A stretch of DNA of 64,000 nt from Phoenix dactylifera (Eukaryota; Streptophyta; Magnoliopsida; Arecales; Arecaceae). Position 1 is the stretch's first letter; the number at the start of each line of letters is the position of its first letter. The notes beneath the pieces were generated by a model. It saw only the letters and a program-made list of their open reading frames with translations, was not told the DNA's origin and ran no database searches. Made by a program: the position numbers and the translations under genes. This document shows positions 10,453 through 24,100 of the stretch, one piece after another. Location of the stretch: contig NW_024068005.1 of NCBI RefSeq assembly GCF_009389715.1, forward strand, positions 62,001 to 126,000. The letters run 5' to 3'.

Positions 10453-12956
10453 GTTTGTAGAGATTTTGATAGTTATTAATTAAGCGGCAGGATTGAGACG
10501 CCGAACAACTTGATTTTAGCACCCGTCCTCATGGAGTGGAGAGGCCTATTCGAAATATATGTAATGCGGGTCAAGATAAGTAGATGAGGCACAAAATAGC
10601 CCTTGGTTTTGGTGGCCCTTAGTTTGGTCCAAGTTGATGTGGTTTAATACCATTGCTTGCTTGTTACAGACAAAGGGGGGTGAATCAGGCATTAGATAAG
10701 CAATACACCAGCATGATCAAAATGGTTATGGCGCAGTTCGTCACAACCTTACACAATCAGAGCGTGATTTGTTATAATTGAAGCCTTTTTATAGCCCATA
10801 ATTGAGAATTAACAAGAAAAGAAACGATTCAAAAAAATTGATCATGACACCAGTAAAATGTCTCTAGGCTCATTGGGGTTGTGAGAGCTGCTTTACTTCC
10901 ATCCACCAGCGGATCATAAGGTGGATGCCCGGTCGAGTTCTCTGAACTTGGCACCACAAGTAGCCGTTGGGCTACCAAGATATTGGTCAAGTAGGCTTTC
11001 TGGTTGCAATTTGGTTTGATTAGCTGAAACCTGGAGTCGAGTTATTGAACAATGATAATAGATTTATTGAACAAATTCAATCAGGACACAACAGGCCTTC
11101 ACCATGGGTTGCCAATGGAACTAGCATGACATTGACCTAAAGGGAAGATTAAGTGGGTTTTGGAATATTGCATCTGTCATGAATCTAACTAGGACTCACA
11201 ATCTGGTCCAATATGTGGCTAATAATTTCCAATCCAACCATTACATCACAACACAAAATGTCATGCTGCACCATATTAACATGTCTTCCTATGTTCAAAC
11301 TAATTAAGTTCTTGCACATTGATTTATTAACACTATCATGTACAAATAAGGGCATTACCACAATTCAAAGACAGCTATGGGGATATTAGGAAAAAAAATT
11401 TAACTTCGATCTTCTTGTTAACATTTGTACATCCTATAGCTAGCCTGCTAGTATTCTCCAACCTCGATGGATTAGGATTAAAATCAGGATCACCCAATCG
11501 AACCCAAATTGCATCATCAGGCTATATTTTTCCTACCCATGGTTGTTGAGCAAACTTGATGCATCCTCGATCGTCTCCTAATTTAAATTAAATGAAATGC
11601 AAGCAAAAGGTTGCAATGGAGGATAAAATAATAGTCAATTGCAGAGCTTTACATCTGCTATGGACCTAAAAGTAGCTCTTGAGAAGGTTCCCAACAACAA
11701 AGCTGCTTGCAATCAACCACAGGAACGTTAGTGGGGAGGGCGGCCCTCCCCTTGCTCTCAATTACATAACTCCTTTCATAATTGCACCCCTTCTTTATCA
11801 TGTATAAGTAAAACATTAGTGCCCTACATCCAAAAGACAAGTCCACAAAGTCACAAGCAAACATCATGCTTATGCTGTCCTTATTTTGAGAAAAATAACC
11901 AATGCCTTTTAAATATATCTCTCACCTTTTTTGGTGGGCATCCCACTCATGGCACTACCCTCTTCTACATCAGGAGGTTATCATTGATACTATGTTCACA
12001 AACCATTCTATCACTATCCTGTACTACTTGTCCCATATATTCTTTTTCCTCATAAAATATATTTGTTATTGGTATTTGATTTTCTTTTCTCTTGATTGTT
12101 CTTTAGCAAACACAGTTCTTCTTATCTTTGGGATGATTAAACAGAATACATTTTATAGCATATTTTTGCTAGAGAGGCTTTTAAGAGCCTTAATTTCTTT
12201 TTCATCCATTTTCTATTGATAGGTCAATTTAAAGGATTCTCGGTCTTAAAGTTGCAGACATTTGTGCTAAAGTTAAGTAAAAAGAAAAAGCGTCCAAGAA
12301 AAGGCGTTTGATTGAATCCAATTACCAGCCAGACATTCCATTAGCCAACAATTAATCAAGAATCATAATGTTTTGACTATTTATCTTACATAGTTTATGA
12401 TAGAAGCTTCAGCTGAACAACATTTATCTCAGTCCAAGCTTACACTAGCCGCCCTCTATTTGTTAAAATGTAATTCCAAAAGATTGAGAAAAGGTTATTC
12501 CCAACAATGATATATCACCAGAAAACTATTCCTTAAGCCATAAGATTTCTTTGCAATCTATTACTTACCATGCGAAACCAAGAAATATATCAGAATTCGT
12601 CAAGAGTGGAAGCTATAAACAAACTAATTGTCAAGCTTAACTCTCTTTTTAGTTCCTGCACAAACTCTAAATCGGTCTTTGATTGGATCATGAGGCAAGT
12701 GATGCGAGCCATCTTTACCTAATTAATATGACATGCACAAAGCTGAGGCCCACACAGGAGCCTCCCCGTGATCAGCAGCTAAAAGCAAAATGAGGAGAGA
12801 GATGGAGGGAAAAAAAAAGGTTGTGAGACACTAAAATAAGCACAAAAGGATGAAGGCAAGCTGGCATACTCCTTCCTTTTAAACTACCCTTCTTCTCCTC
12901 AAAGCCCAGAGAAGCAAACCAAACAGCACAAACAAAAGAGAAGGAAACTAAAGAGG
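10453..12956. other. Intergenic region, nothing recognised
   Basis: AT-rich DNA without a supported gene. The last part forms the upstream region of the Glu-rich gene. Purine-rich GAGAGGGAGAGAAAG sequence just before 12992 is typical of a plant 5' leader. Confidence 0.4.
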
Positions 12957-12991
12957 GGGGAGGGAGAGGGAGAGAAAGAGGAGGAAACGAC

Positions 12992-13963
12992 ATGAAAGGA
13001 AGAGTAGGAGGAGGTGGAGGAGGGAATGGAGGGGCTACAACAGACCTTCTGGTCTGCTTTCCCTCTAGAGCTCATCTAACCCTGATGCCAAAGCCGATAT
13101 GCAGCCCATCTCGGCCGACGGAGCCCAGCAAGCGCCGCTCATCGAGGTCCGGCAACCGGGGCCAGGCCAGCCCCCTCTTCAAGACCAAGTCCAAGCACAT
13201 GAGCTCGGAGATTGCCGAGCCGACGTCTCCCAAGGTCACCTGCGCCGGCCAGATCAAAGTGAGGGCCAAGCCCAGGCCCAGAAGTGGCACCAGCGACAAG
13301 GACTGGCTCTCAGTGGTGGAGGAGATCGAGAAGCTCCACAAGCACAGGAAGAGGCCCAACTGGCTTGAGGCCCTTGGCTTCAAGAAGGAAATCATGCAGT
13401 TCCTCGGGGCTCTCCGGGGCCTCCGCTTCGATATGAGGTGCTTTGGCTCGGTCGATTGCACTACAGATGAAGAAGATGGTGAAGAGGACGAGGAAGAAGA
13501 GGTAGAGAAGGAAGTGGACAGCAGCGGCTCCACAAACATATTCTCTAAGTGGTTCATGGCTCTAGAAGAGAACCAACATCTTGGATGTAAGAAAGAAGTA
13601 GAAGAAGAAGGGGAGGAAGAAGAAGAAGAAGAAGAAGAAGAAGAAGAAGAAGAAGAAGAAGAAGAAGAGAGAGATGGTACTTTTAATGATGTTGCACCAC
13701 CTTCTTCTGTGCCACCTCCAAATGCTCTCTTGCTCATGAGGTGCCGATCGGCTCCATCCAAAGGGTGGTTAGAGGGAGAAAGGGGTGGAGCAGGAGAGGA
13801 GGTGACTGCAAAGTTGATCAGGGAGGAGGAGAAAGAGAAAGAGAGGTTGTTGTTGATGAGCTATGCCCCTGACTTCTTCAAGGTCTCGCCAGAAATCGCA
13901 AAGGAGACTTGGGTGGTCGGGAGCATGGATCCTTTAGCGAGGAGTCGGAGCTGGAAGAGATAA
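12992..13963 (+). CDS. Plant-specific Glu-rich protein of unknown function (323 aa)
   Basis: A single uninterrupted 323-codon frame, much richer in GC than its flanks. The N-terminus is Gly-rich and then basic/Ser-rich (residues 20-100, including TEPSKRRSSRSGNRG). A conserved-looking core at about 100-155 contains KDWLSVVEEIEKLHKHRKRP, WLEALGFKKEIMQFLGALRG and LRFDMRCFGS. Two acidic tracts follow (about 158-175 and a 25-residue Glu run near 203-227). The tail carries LLMRCRSAPSKGW and SYAPDFFKVSPEIAKETW. This architecture resembles uncharacterised, probably nuclear, plant proteins; I cannot assign a function. The first ATG lies just after a purine-rich leader and was taken as the start. The Glu run is encoded almost entirely by GAA, so its length may be polymorphic. 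Confidence 0.75.
   Translation: MKGRVGGGGGGNGGATTDLLVCFPSRAHLTLMPKPICSPSRPTEPSKRRSSRSGNRGQASPLFKTKSKHMSSEIAEPTSPKVTCAGQIKVRAKPRPRSGTSDKDWLSVVEEIEKLHKHRKRPNWLEALGFKKEIMQFLGALRGLRFDMRCFGSVDCTTDEEDGEEDEEEEVEKEVDSSGSTNIFSKWFMALEENQHLGCKKEVEEEGEEEEEEEEEEEEEEEEEEERDGTFNDVAPPSSVPPPNALLLMRCRSAPSKGWLEGERGGAGEEVTAKLIREEEKEKERLLLMSYAPDFFKVSPEIAKETWVVGSMDPLARSRSWKR
13593..13668 (+). repeat. (GAA)n coding microsatellite
   Basis: A near-perfect GAA triplet array inside the Glu-rich gene, encoding about 25 consecutive glutamates. Confidence 0.9.
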
Positions 13964-14055
13964 TGGATGATAAGGGAAGGGTGTTGTTGGTGGCGATAGC
14001 GAAATTTTCACACGATGCTTGTGGTGATGGTGGTATCTTAATATCTTTTCTTTTC

Positions 14056-14362
14056 CCGTCTCTCTCTCTCTCCCTCTCTCCTTTTGGTGATCATAAAAAC
14101 TCGTATTTGTGTGTGTGTTTTTTTCCCATTTTTATGTTTCTCTCTCTCTCTCTCTCCTCTGGACAATCCACACAACAGAGGTGATTTGTTTGAATTTTGA
14201 TACTGTTAACCTTGTACAATCTCTATTATTGTTGTTGCCCCTTTTAATTTGTTTGAAGGATTTTATAGATTAATATATATATATAGCTTCTTTCGTTAGT
14301 CTCTCTCTCGCCCTACCTTCCTCTCTCTCTCTCTCTCTCTCTCCCCCCCCCCCCCCCCCCTA
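14056..14362. repeat. CT microsatellites and poly-C run
   Basis: CTCTCT tracts near 14056-14080, 14137-14160 and 14300-14342, the last followed by about 18 C. They lie in the presumed 3' UTR and downstream region of the Glu-rich gene. Confidence 0.8.
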
Positions 14363-16700
14363 TCTCACACATTTTTATCTCGCCTACATGTTAAATTCGT
14401 ATATGTTTTATTTGTGAACACATATATAATATGTATATTCTATGTCATGTATGTATATGTACGTATGTATTAATGCTATGTACACATACAAACACATGCA
14501 CAGGCAGAATATAGATGCGGAAATTAAGTTCCATGGTTTCACATGCGGGTGGTTGAGGAATAGGGTGCAGTACTGATTGTTATTGGAAAGCTATCACTAA
14601 GAATGGATTTATTGTGTTCTACTAATATTATTATGAAAGAAGTCCTAATGTCATGGTGGGGCAACAACTTGGCCTAATGCATCTTGAACTTACTTTCTTT
14701 TAGGAAAAAGGGGTGTAACCTTTATCCAATTACAATATTGAGAGTGCAACGGCAAAACTAGTGCAGGCCCAGCCAGGCATTATATATATGCATGCACCAG
14801 AGTGTCATGGGGCATCAACTGCAATTCCATGGCTGCATGCATGCCGTTTTAACAGTTCTGATGTTGAGCTTACAGTAACTGATATACCCTCTGGGCTTAA
14901 TTCTGGTGATTTAGTGGCTGTTGGCCAAGTATGGAGACGTACACTAGTATTCAATTAAGAAAGAAGTAAAAGAAACAAGCACAACATGACCAAAGTCTCG
15001 GTACGCTTCAGCATGCAATTATAATCATGTTCTTCAGGTTCTATAGAATGGGGATTGATCTCTTAGCGAGTAAATAAAGATCGATAATGGGAAATTAGTT
15101 CTTTACGGTCTCAGAAATTTTTAGTAAAGTACCTACTGAAAAATGGAGCCTTTGGAAACTTGAAAGATTTCAGCAGATTCCTCTCGAGAAACACTTCTGC
15201 GAAGGTCAAGTATTTTCAGAAGATTCTAAATCTTGGTTGTGCAAAGTGAAATTTGTTATAATGGGATCACTGGAGATACTATGATGTTAGTCACCTCATT
15301 ACTACAAGAATTCATGCATGAGTATGACATGATGACTTTAATGAACTTTTAGCTGATATAAGAGAAGGGTATAGATCAGAGGCAGTGATTTTTTAATTCA
15401 GAACTCATAGTGGTTAGGCACCTTTTACGTCTTGTTCTTGCTCAATGAGTTTGGTCCGATTACATTTATATGTACAACATATCTGATAAACCTGCTCAAA
15501 ATTAACTATATCCTTCCTCTCCCATTCTTCCGACAGATGCTGAAGCACACTTGAAATCCTGGTGTCCCCACCTAATTATAGAAGCTCAATTTGCAGTATC
15601 ATACATAATGTCATCACTTTTCCGTACCATCATCATTGTAAAAATTTTCTAGTAGATTGTTACTTATGCCACAGCTCTTTTGATTGGAGTATTTTAGATA
15701 AAAAGTTTAACCTAGATGCTCTAATGACCCCCATCATTACTGTGATGGCTCCGTCCATTGGATCAGCCCATCTCTGGGACAACACCAAGCCAGAGCCGGG
15801 CACGTCTCTTGCACGTGCCTTGTTGGAGAAAGACCTCCTATGGGAGTCTCCTTCCTCAAAAACTCTTACTAGGAGTCGAAGTTCTTGGAAAGGACTGGAG
15901 GCTAGAAAACCCTAGTTTTCGCATTTATTTCATAGCCCCACACCTGGCTTAGCTGCCTAGCCCCATTGCCAAAATTGAGGCTTTAATACTTGCCAGAGCC
16001 AAGGTAATGCCTCGGTCTTTCTTCTCTTTGCTTCCTCTTTTTTCTGTGGCTTTAAATCATTATCGTTAGTTGAGAGATTCATCGAAAACTTACTGTGAAA
16101 ACAACCCTATTCCTCCCCTATTTTCCAGCCTATCTTTTTCTTTTTCCAGCAACTAGTGTTGCCATCTTTTTACACCCTACCCCAGTTGAGTTCCTTGGCC
16201 TCCTTATGACCCTCCACAATGAATCCATGGCTGCCGATGAACAACCAATGGTCAAAAATAAATAAAAGCCCATGTTCACCTAATTTTCTAACCATTTTTC
16301 TTCTGTTTTCTTGCCTGTCGTCCACTGGCTTCGACTGCCAGCCATGCCCCCTCGCATGGTCTTCAGCAACCTTGACTTCCCTTCCTCTTCTAAGAGAGGC
16401 AAAGCATCCCTCTTTCTCTCTTATTTCTGTTTTTTTTTTTTTTTCTCTCTCTCTTTTTCCTCCTATTTCAATTAGATATATAGATCCCAGTATGAAGTCC
16501 TGTCTCCTTTTGCTATGGATCCAGGATGACCTTAGAAAAGTGTCCCTGCACCACCCTAGTATTCGAACGATATGTCGGACCCATCATCCTAGCTTTGTTG
16601 AGTATCCCTGAATGCCACTATGGATGAGCCCTGTCAAACAATCTTCGCTTTGATTGAGTTCCCACTTCATAGTTAATGGATCGAATCGCTTAGATCTGAC
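14363..16700. other. Intergenic region, nothing recognised
   Basis: AT-rich spacer. ORFs are short, unsupported and lack family signatures. Confidence 0.4.
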
Positions 16701-16739
16701 CTACTCAAAGCCATCGAACACCATCAGATCGACCAATCA

Positions 16740-17930
16740 TACCTTTTTTTCTCTCTCTTAAAATTTTAGTATGATTAAAGTTATTGAATATAAATTTAAT
16801 TGGGCTTTGAATGATTTGAATAGGTTAAGCTGATTCGCATAATTAAATTTAAAGTTTCAAGCGAAAAGAGACACGTAATTTTTATACTCCTTATTAGTTT
16901 TTGAGTTGCTGGTTATTTTATCGTGAAAAGAATGATTCTATATTTTTCCTAAAATAAGGATAAAAAATATGTATTATGAAAATTATACTTTATTATGAAA
17001 ATATTAGTTCCTAGAATATTTTAATGTAAATAGCTTGTTTATGAAATATGAATATGCCATTTAGTACTTTTCTGCATGTTATATATGTATATTTTAAGAA
17101 AAAGTATAAATATTTTAAAAGCTCTTAGATAGCTATAATAGACCCTAGAAGTAGAGGTCAATAAACATTCTAGAGCTAGCATCCAATATAATCAGCCCTT
17201 TACCAACAGCTACAAAGTTGGTAATAAATACAAATTATTATACTTTGTCGATTACGATGACAGTCCTATCACGGGTACAAAATGACTATATCACTAAATA
17301 TCTGTGAGTAATGTTTTGTACCATAAACTAATTAAATGGCTTATGATTTATGATTTTATTTATGCTATGCAATTGGAATTATATTTATAAAATTTGTATG
17401 ATTTATGCATAAGCAAGAGCATGATTAGTTTTATAACTTGTTTTACTATATTGTTATTAGAAACATTCTATTTTTCAATGATAGTAAAAGATTTATAAAT
17501 GGTGCATTAATTTATGCAAAAATTTATACTGTATTCAATAAGATAGATAAGATTTACTTACTGAGCGATGTAGCTCACGTCTCTTATTTTCTAACTTTTT
17601 CAGATGAATAAGATTCCTAAAAATGGGGAATGATCCGGACTCGAAGTTTATGCTAAGAGGCTTTTGTAGAAGATTTTTTAGTTTATTAGTTAATTATAAA
17701 TTTATAGTTGATAATTTTATGGAATCCTGAATATTTGAATTTTAGGTTTAGAAGCTCGGCAACTTGTTTTATTATTTAATTTGATCAGAAATTTGACTTT
17801 TTTATATTTTATATGAGATCGATTTTTATACAAGTTGCTATGGTTAGTTTCATGTTGTTGTGGGCAGTATTCCATGGTAGCATGGTCGTGTTATGTCCCA
17901 GATTGTGGGTGCGGCAAATTACCAGCACTA
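16740..17930. other. Probable decayed LTR-retrotransposon remnant
   Basis: The stretch near 17555-17620 (TTACTGAGCGATGTAGCTCA and a following T-rich tract) resembles sequence common in LTRs of plant Ty3-gypsy elements. The end near 17880-17930 has a GTCGTGTTATGTCCCAG-like motif. I cannot find a matching second LTR, so this is only a suggestion. Confidence 0.3.
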
Positions 17931-19129
17931 ATGAATTATTATTAATAAGACGAAGCATCTAAAATATATAGTTGGCTGTCTGCATGTGAAAAGGAGAATA
18001 GATCTACCACGTCTTTAGTTAGAGAAGGAATTTACCAATGGCAATTTCCTTCTATGAACAAAATATAAGAAATTTGCACCCTCTCTAGCAACAAAAGATC
18101 AGCTCCACTTTTACAAATCACGGGAGGCTCGAGATAAACAGAGTGTCCTCAGTTATTGGCCGATTTTGAAGATCTAGAGGCTCAAACGCAGTTTGCTTTA
18201 AATAAAAAAATAGTACAATAGATAAAGGAAAAAATATTATTTGATTCTGACAACTTTGAAGAACAAATTAGACGATAATTGATGATAGTGTCAGGCTGCA
18301 TTAGGTACAAACTTCAGCAAAATTATACTGAGAAGATAGAAGAAGTCACTTCCAGATCTGGTTTAGCCACAAAAACAAGCTAGAAAAGAACTAATTAAGT
18401 TACGGATGCTTTAGCTGATGATCTGAAAGTGCACAACTTTTATTCCTCCGCAACCTTTCTTCATCCTGAATACAACTTTGATTGCATCGTAATTTCTCTG
18501 TTTTTCGACAGTTTATTGACTAATGAATAGAGCCAGTTTAAATAAAACACATAGGAGATGGAACAAAAATATTATAAGAATATATTTGGACTTCAAGGTT
18601 TTAAGGTTATTCAGAAACAATGGCTACTTTATATGAATAGAAAACAAGTTGCGCCTCCTCTACCCTCCTTTTTCTTGAATATTGTGGTCCACATACCAGA
18701 GAGCAAAATGCAGTGATTAAAGCTCATATCTGTTGCTGTTGACATTATCATTATGGTAAATAAGGACAAAGTTGCATAGTCATTTGTTTGCTTTATGCTT
18801 TGGCCTTAGCCTCTCAGATCTTTGGAAGGTCTTGTCTGCTTTGTTTAATATACTTTTAATGTATACCACCAGAAAATAATTCTTGATTTTGTTAAACGGT
18901 GGCTCTGAGTTAATGTATCTACAGTGCGAGAACTTAGTTCTTCAAGAAAGAGTGAAGCTGGGAACATGGGAAGGCATCACTTATGCAAAAAAAAATTTAT
19001 GCGAGGTGTGTTCTGGGTGTAGATAGCATCTATCTTGGAGGAAACTTTTCCACTGGTTAGTAATCAACTACGGAGCTGGCAACTCATCAAAGCCTTAACT
19101 AATTTAGAGGGACGGTGATCAAATAGATC

Positions 19130-19315
19130 CAGAATGAGCACAGGTATGGGGACGGACAATCGGTGCTTTGTGACATTCGTAGGTTGGTGAGAGATTGTAG
19201 TACCTTTCAGACTGCTCATATCTATCAAAAGGCGAACATGGCTGCGGACTGGATCGCCTTATTTTTGCTCATTATTCAGAAGAGTTTCTTTGGAAAAGTT
19301 ATGTGTATATGCCTC
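19130..19315 (+). pseudogene. LINE RNase H remnant
   Basis: The plus-strand translation contains LCDIRRLVRDCS, TAHIYQKANMAADWIALF, matching the C-terminal end of the RNase H domain of plant LINEs (the NxAAD motif). Upstream sequence to about 19010 (DSIYLGG) is the same domain with stops and frameshifts. Heavily decayed. Confidence 0.6.
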
Positions 19316-19319
19316 TTCG

Positions 19320-21100
19320 CCAATTTTTTTTTTATATATAATTTTGCTGGTTGTACTCATAAAATCTGTGTGAATAGCCGCTGCGGCAAAAAAATAAAAA
19401 TAAAAAACAAATGAACGAAGAGACAGCATTGATGGCACATAGAGAAGGCAATGACGCCACAAAATGCTGTCATTAAGGTATCATATAAAGAAAACCACAA
19501 CACCGAACACCATAAGAAGGGTAATTGTAAATTTTTTTTTAAGGAAAAGGACCAGTAAATTTTTATCCCAGAATGAATTTAAACCTGGTGTATGGAATGC
19601 CAACCTTATCTTCCCTCAAAAGAAAAAAAGAAAAGAAAGAAAGAAAAGTGCAATTGAACTAGCCTAAGCAACAAACAAGAGGAAGAACTTGAATACACAC
19701 CTTTACTTTATTACGAAAAATTTATGGCTTCTATCTTACTACAAAATTCAATATTTACTACAAAAATTTCTAGACGTCGTTTTGAATCTTAGATTGACCA
19801 CAACATGCCACTGAAAGATTTTGAGTCACAGGACTATCAGTTTCCCATGTTGATCGGCTGCGGGTCATCACGCGCCAACGGTCTCAGTTAAAGCTCTCCA
19901 AGGAACAAAGTTCACTATATTATGCCATTAGCAAGACTCAATTCACAAGTAGTTAGCAAATATAAACACTTCGATTATTATTAAATTCACTGAAAGTCGA
20001 AAGTTTACTGCAGAGCCAGAACAAGACACCTTGGAGCAGGAAAACATCGAGTGTTTAGTCATGATAATAGAGCAGAAAGATGTTCGATATAGAAGAATAT
20101 GACTATTTTTTGCATTGTTTATACATCAGAGAAACAGAGGAAAAAATGGTCGCAGTGCACCCATCATGTAGTTTTCCCTTCTGTCCTGGTGAAAGACTTT
20201 CTTGTTTCCTTTTTCATTTACCCTCCATATTTTCTCCATTCCAATGATGCCTGCCACCACTTGCGAGTTCCCATTTGCTTCAACAGATCTTCTATAATTG
20301 GCTATTCAAATACCTGCAAATTTAAATTCTAGATGATGGGTCTCCAGAAACTTTCACCATAAAGGATCCACCGGTATGTACATTATTATGGATATCATCT
20401 TCTTTTCAGAAGAATGCTTTCCATGTGGTGTTTATTAGATGGGTATAGCATGCATGCTGTGTTGCTGCATACAAAGAACTGCTCATGTTGAAGCTTTAAT
20501 CAAATTTGCTGAGAAGCACAGCCACAGACAGCTGCCATCAAAAAATAAGGTAGAAAAGAAGAAACTTGATAGATTAGTTCGTGCATAAAGTTTGAAAAGC
20601 TCGTAAAATAGCTTCCTTTATTCTCAAAAAAAGTTTGATTTGATCGAGCCTATAATTACTGGGCATCGAGTGTTTCCATAATCAACTAAAAAGACTAGCA
20701 CCTGATTGCTAGGAGGACCACAACTTTATAAGAAGCAAATTTACAATAAAGTCTAATAGCACAAAGCCCCAGTTAATTTACTGAACAAATGAAAAGAAGC
20801 ATGATGCACTCCTGATAACTCTACTATGAACAGATGTTATTTTTTCTGGGGAGAAAGCTAGAGCAAAGCTCTGACTGCTTTCATTAAGAGAATGAAGGAA
20901 CACATCTTACTATAATCAGATGACTCTAAGACAACAGTCTTCTTAGCTCTAGATAAGTCCGAACGACGCATTTAAACGATCATCTAGCTCCTTTAAAGAT
21001 GATTGAAGCTGGAGATTAGATTGAAGCTGTTTGTAGATCATCGAGTCATTGCTGTATGTTAAAATTTGATTCTGTGGGTTCCTCAGAACTAAAGCACAGA
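19320..21100. other. Intergenic region and downstream sequence of the TTL-like gene
   Basis: No gene is supported. A minus-strand ORF at 20949-21167 follows the TTL-like stop codon but shows no thioredoxin similarity. TTTATT at about 21104 could be the minus-strand polyadenylation signal. Confidence 0.4.
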
Positions 21101-21175
21101 CTTCTTTATTCACCTGCGAAGGAAATGATACGCACCAGCCAATATGATGATTCCCCATAATTGACATTTAGAACA

Positions 21176-24100
21176 TCAGGATTGAACCGTGCGCACTTGC
21201 TGGCCTCGTTGCTTCTTGAGTTGGGCTTTAGCCTCAAAGAGGGCCCTGCACACCTCCTCATCTCCTGAGATTTCTTGTACTAACACTTCATAATCCTTTA
21301 TTGATGCCTCCCACCTTTCCATCTAAAATGACATATTGCACAACACCACCAATTCATGCATTTCTTTTCTTTATTTTGAGCAAAGCTCAATGTATTTAAG
21401 CATTCTAACGCACCTAATGAAGCAAGTTTTCTCACCTTTGCATTGCAGTCAGCTCTCCTCAGACGAGCTTTGCTGTACGAAGGACGCACATTAAGCGCAA
21501 CATCGCAGTCCTCGATGGCTTTCTCCCAGTGGCCTAGCTTTGAACGGCAAGCAGCTCTGTTGCAAAGAAGAACAGAATTTTGTGGATCATGATCGAGGCC
21601 TTCTCCATAAGCAATGCATGCCTCGCCATACTTGGAGGCCTTGAAGAGATCATTGCCTTTGGACCTAGCAGATGCCACTGCATGGGTTCTCCGGACCACG
21701 ACGCCTATCTCCCGGTTGCTGGGGTCAAGTTCAGACGCCCTTCGAGCCACTACGACTGCATCCTCAAACCTTTCATCCAAATCAAACAGGAGTATCCGTT
21801 AATATGTGCTAATTAATCAGGGATGCATTTCAAAGTATGTCGTTTGGTTTCTATATGATGAGCTTCTGAAACTAACCTTCCCAAAGCCATATCAACCTGT
21901 GCTCGGATTATGAGGATGTATGCATTCCTAGCGGCACCATAGAACTTGGTGGATGCTTCAATGTCAAATTTGGGTGCACCATTTAACACTGAATCTGCGT
22001 CGTCATGCCTCAGGAGCTTCAGAAGTGCCTCCTCTTGCAATGCAAAGACCTTAAGAGCATAACACAATGGGCATGTAAGATGAAGTTGAACAAGAAAAAA
22101 TGTATAGACTTAAATTATCTCTACCCAACCACAGTTAATACTCTTCTTATGAAGATATTAAACAAAATGACACAGGAAATCTTTTAGACAGCGTTCAACT
22201 GACGTTCCTCACTGTAAGTTCTACTCAAATCTTGATTGCAGTTAGATCTTCAAATGGAACCTGATTGCATCTCAACGGGGCAACGATATGCAGTGTGGCA
22301 AAAACATATAACATAGTAATGTTAAGTAAAAACTAACATTTTGAAATAATGAGTCAATTTAGGCAAAGAAATAGATAAGGAAGCTTGGGCATATATACTT
22401 TTAGGCAAAGATAATACATGAAACAAGATAAGGTATAATTTCTGCCACCATGTAAACTGAAAGGTTATTGTGATGTAAGACCTGTGGTGCAGAATCGGCA
22501 CCAGCAGAGACAGCAGCCTGTGATTCCTTTAACACAGTGAGCCAATCCTTTTGCTTACGTGCTTCATTACACTTGGCCAAATGGGTCTGGAGAGCATGCA
22601 CTTGTGAGAAGTCATTAGAGCTGGTTTCCTTTCGTGATAGCTTGTAATGGTGAATTGCCTTCTCAGCTTCTCCCAGTCTGTGAAATATGTGCAGAAATAT
22701 CAAGTTTTGTTTAAATAAGGCTATGGAAGAAGTAAATTATAAGGAAAGATGCCACCCTTCCTTTGAGTTTAGTACTCCACATGGAAGAAGATCACTTAGA
22801 ATATAAGCCAATCATAAGAAATCAGTAGAGATCTTTGCTAAACACAAACTCAAACCAGTATATTGAAGAACAAGTCAAAAGTTCTATATTATTATTTGAT
22901 ACTTCATATTGCAACTTTTACATACTCAAGAAAACAGACGCCAAATGAAGGGAAAATGCCCCTAAGCCAGAAGAACGACGACTAAAAATAGATTTAGCTA
23001 CACTACATTTCGGAACTAAAAAATCACATAAAACCACGACTGGATAATAAGATTACAGACCTCAGAGTCGATTTAATGTTATGTATCACAATAAGGTGAT
23101 TAAGAGTAGCTGTATTGCCGAAAATTTACTAATTTATGCAGAGATGCCAATGGTCAAGTTACAGAAATTAGTACTCAGATGTTTAAGAAGACAACATGAC
23201 ATACAAGTTGAACTTTACTTCATTAGTGGGACTTTCTTACTAATAGCACTCATGAATTGTTCTGAAAAAGGAAAAATGTAAACTCAAATCAGTAGATGAG
23301 AAAAAAATGTCCGTTATAAATTGTTAGCCCTAATTGTATCTTTTAGAATTCAGCAATTACAGGCCACAAATAAGAAAAAATGTTTCCAAGCCAGAAGAAT
23401 GAACAGGAAGCAATTTAGATGAACAACATCTCAGAATTATAAAACCAAACAAATAGAGGCATTCTAGTTCATGAAACATTATAAACTATAGAGCATCGTT
23501 ATCAAAATAGCTCATCACACACAAAAAAGGAAAACCAAAATATTCGATCAAAATATTCATCGTACCGACCCAAATTTACCCAGTTTCGATCTATTGAATG
23601 TTCTCAAAGGGTTAGGCTTCGATCTCTGGCAATTACCTGAGATAAAGAGTACCCAACCGGTGATGCGCTCTGCAATATGAAGGTTCAATCCTTACAGCTT
23701 CTTTGCACTCGCCAACTGCCTCGAGAAGCCGGCCCAAACCCATGAGCGCCGCCGCCTTGTTGCTCCAGTATGAAGCCACCTCTGGATTCATGACAATTGC
23801 CCGATGATACAGAGCCAATGCCTCGGCAAACCTCCCCTTCTTGTACTCCTCATTGCCCATTTCCTTCAACTCCTCCGGATCTAATCTCTTCGAAAGAGCC
23901 CGGCACAGCTCTGGTTGGGACTCTACTGGTTCTTTTGCCGGGTTCTTCATTATATTGCCCATCACTCCACTAGTCCCAGGGTAACTGAAATCGTTCCTCC
24001 AAGTGGCATTCAATCTTGACTCCTTGGCAGTCTTCGGGAGGTAATCAAACACATCCCGGTTTCGAGAATTGGTCGAATTCTGATTCCCCCTGATGTTGCC

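Noticed and set aside
13072-13761. Minus-strand Ser-rich ORF of 229 aa
   Set aside because: Shadow of the Glu-rich gene: the poly-Ser run is the complement of the GAA array.
20949-21167. ORF after the TTL-like stop as a missing thioredoxin domain
   Set aside because: Its sequence shows no thioredoxin-like motifs and lies in a different frame with no splice junction joining it to the last exon.
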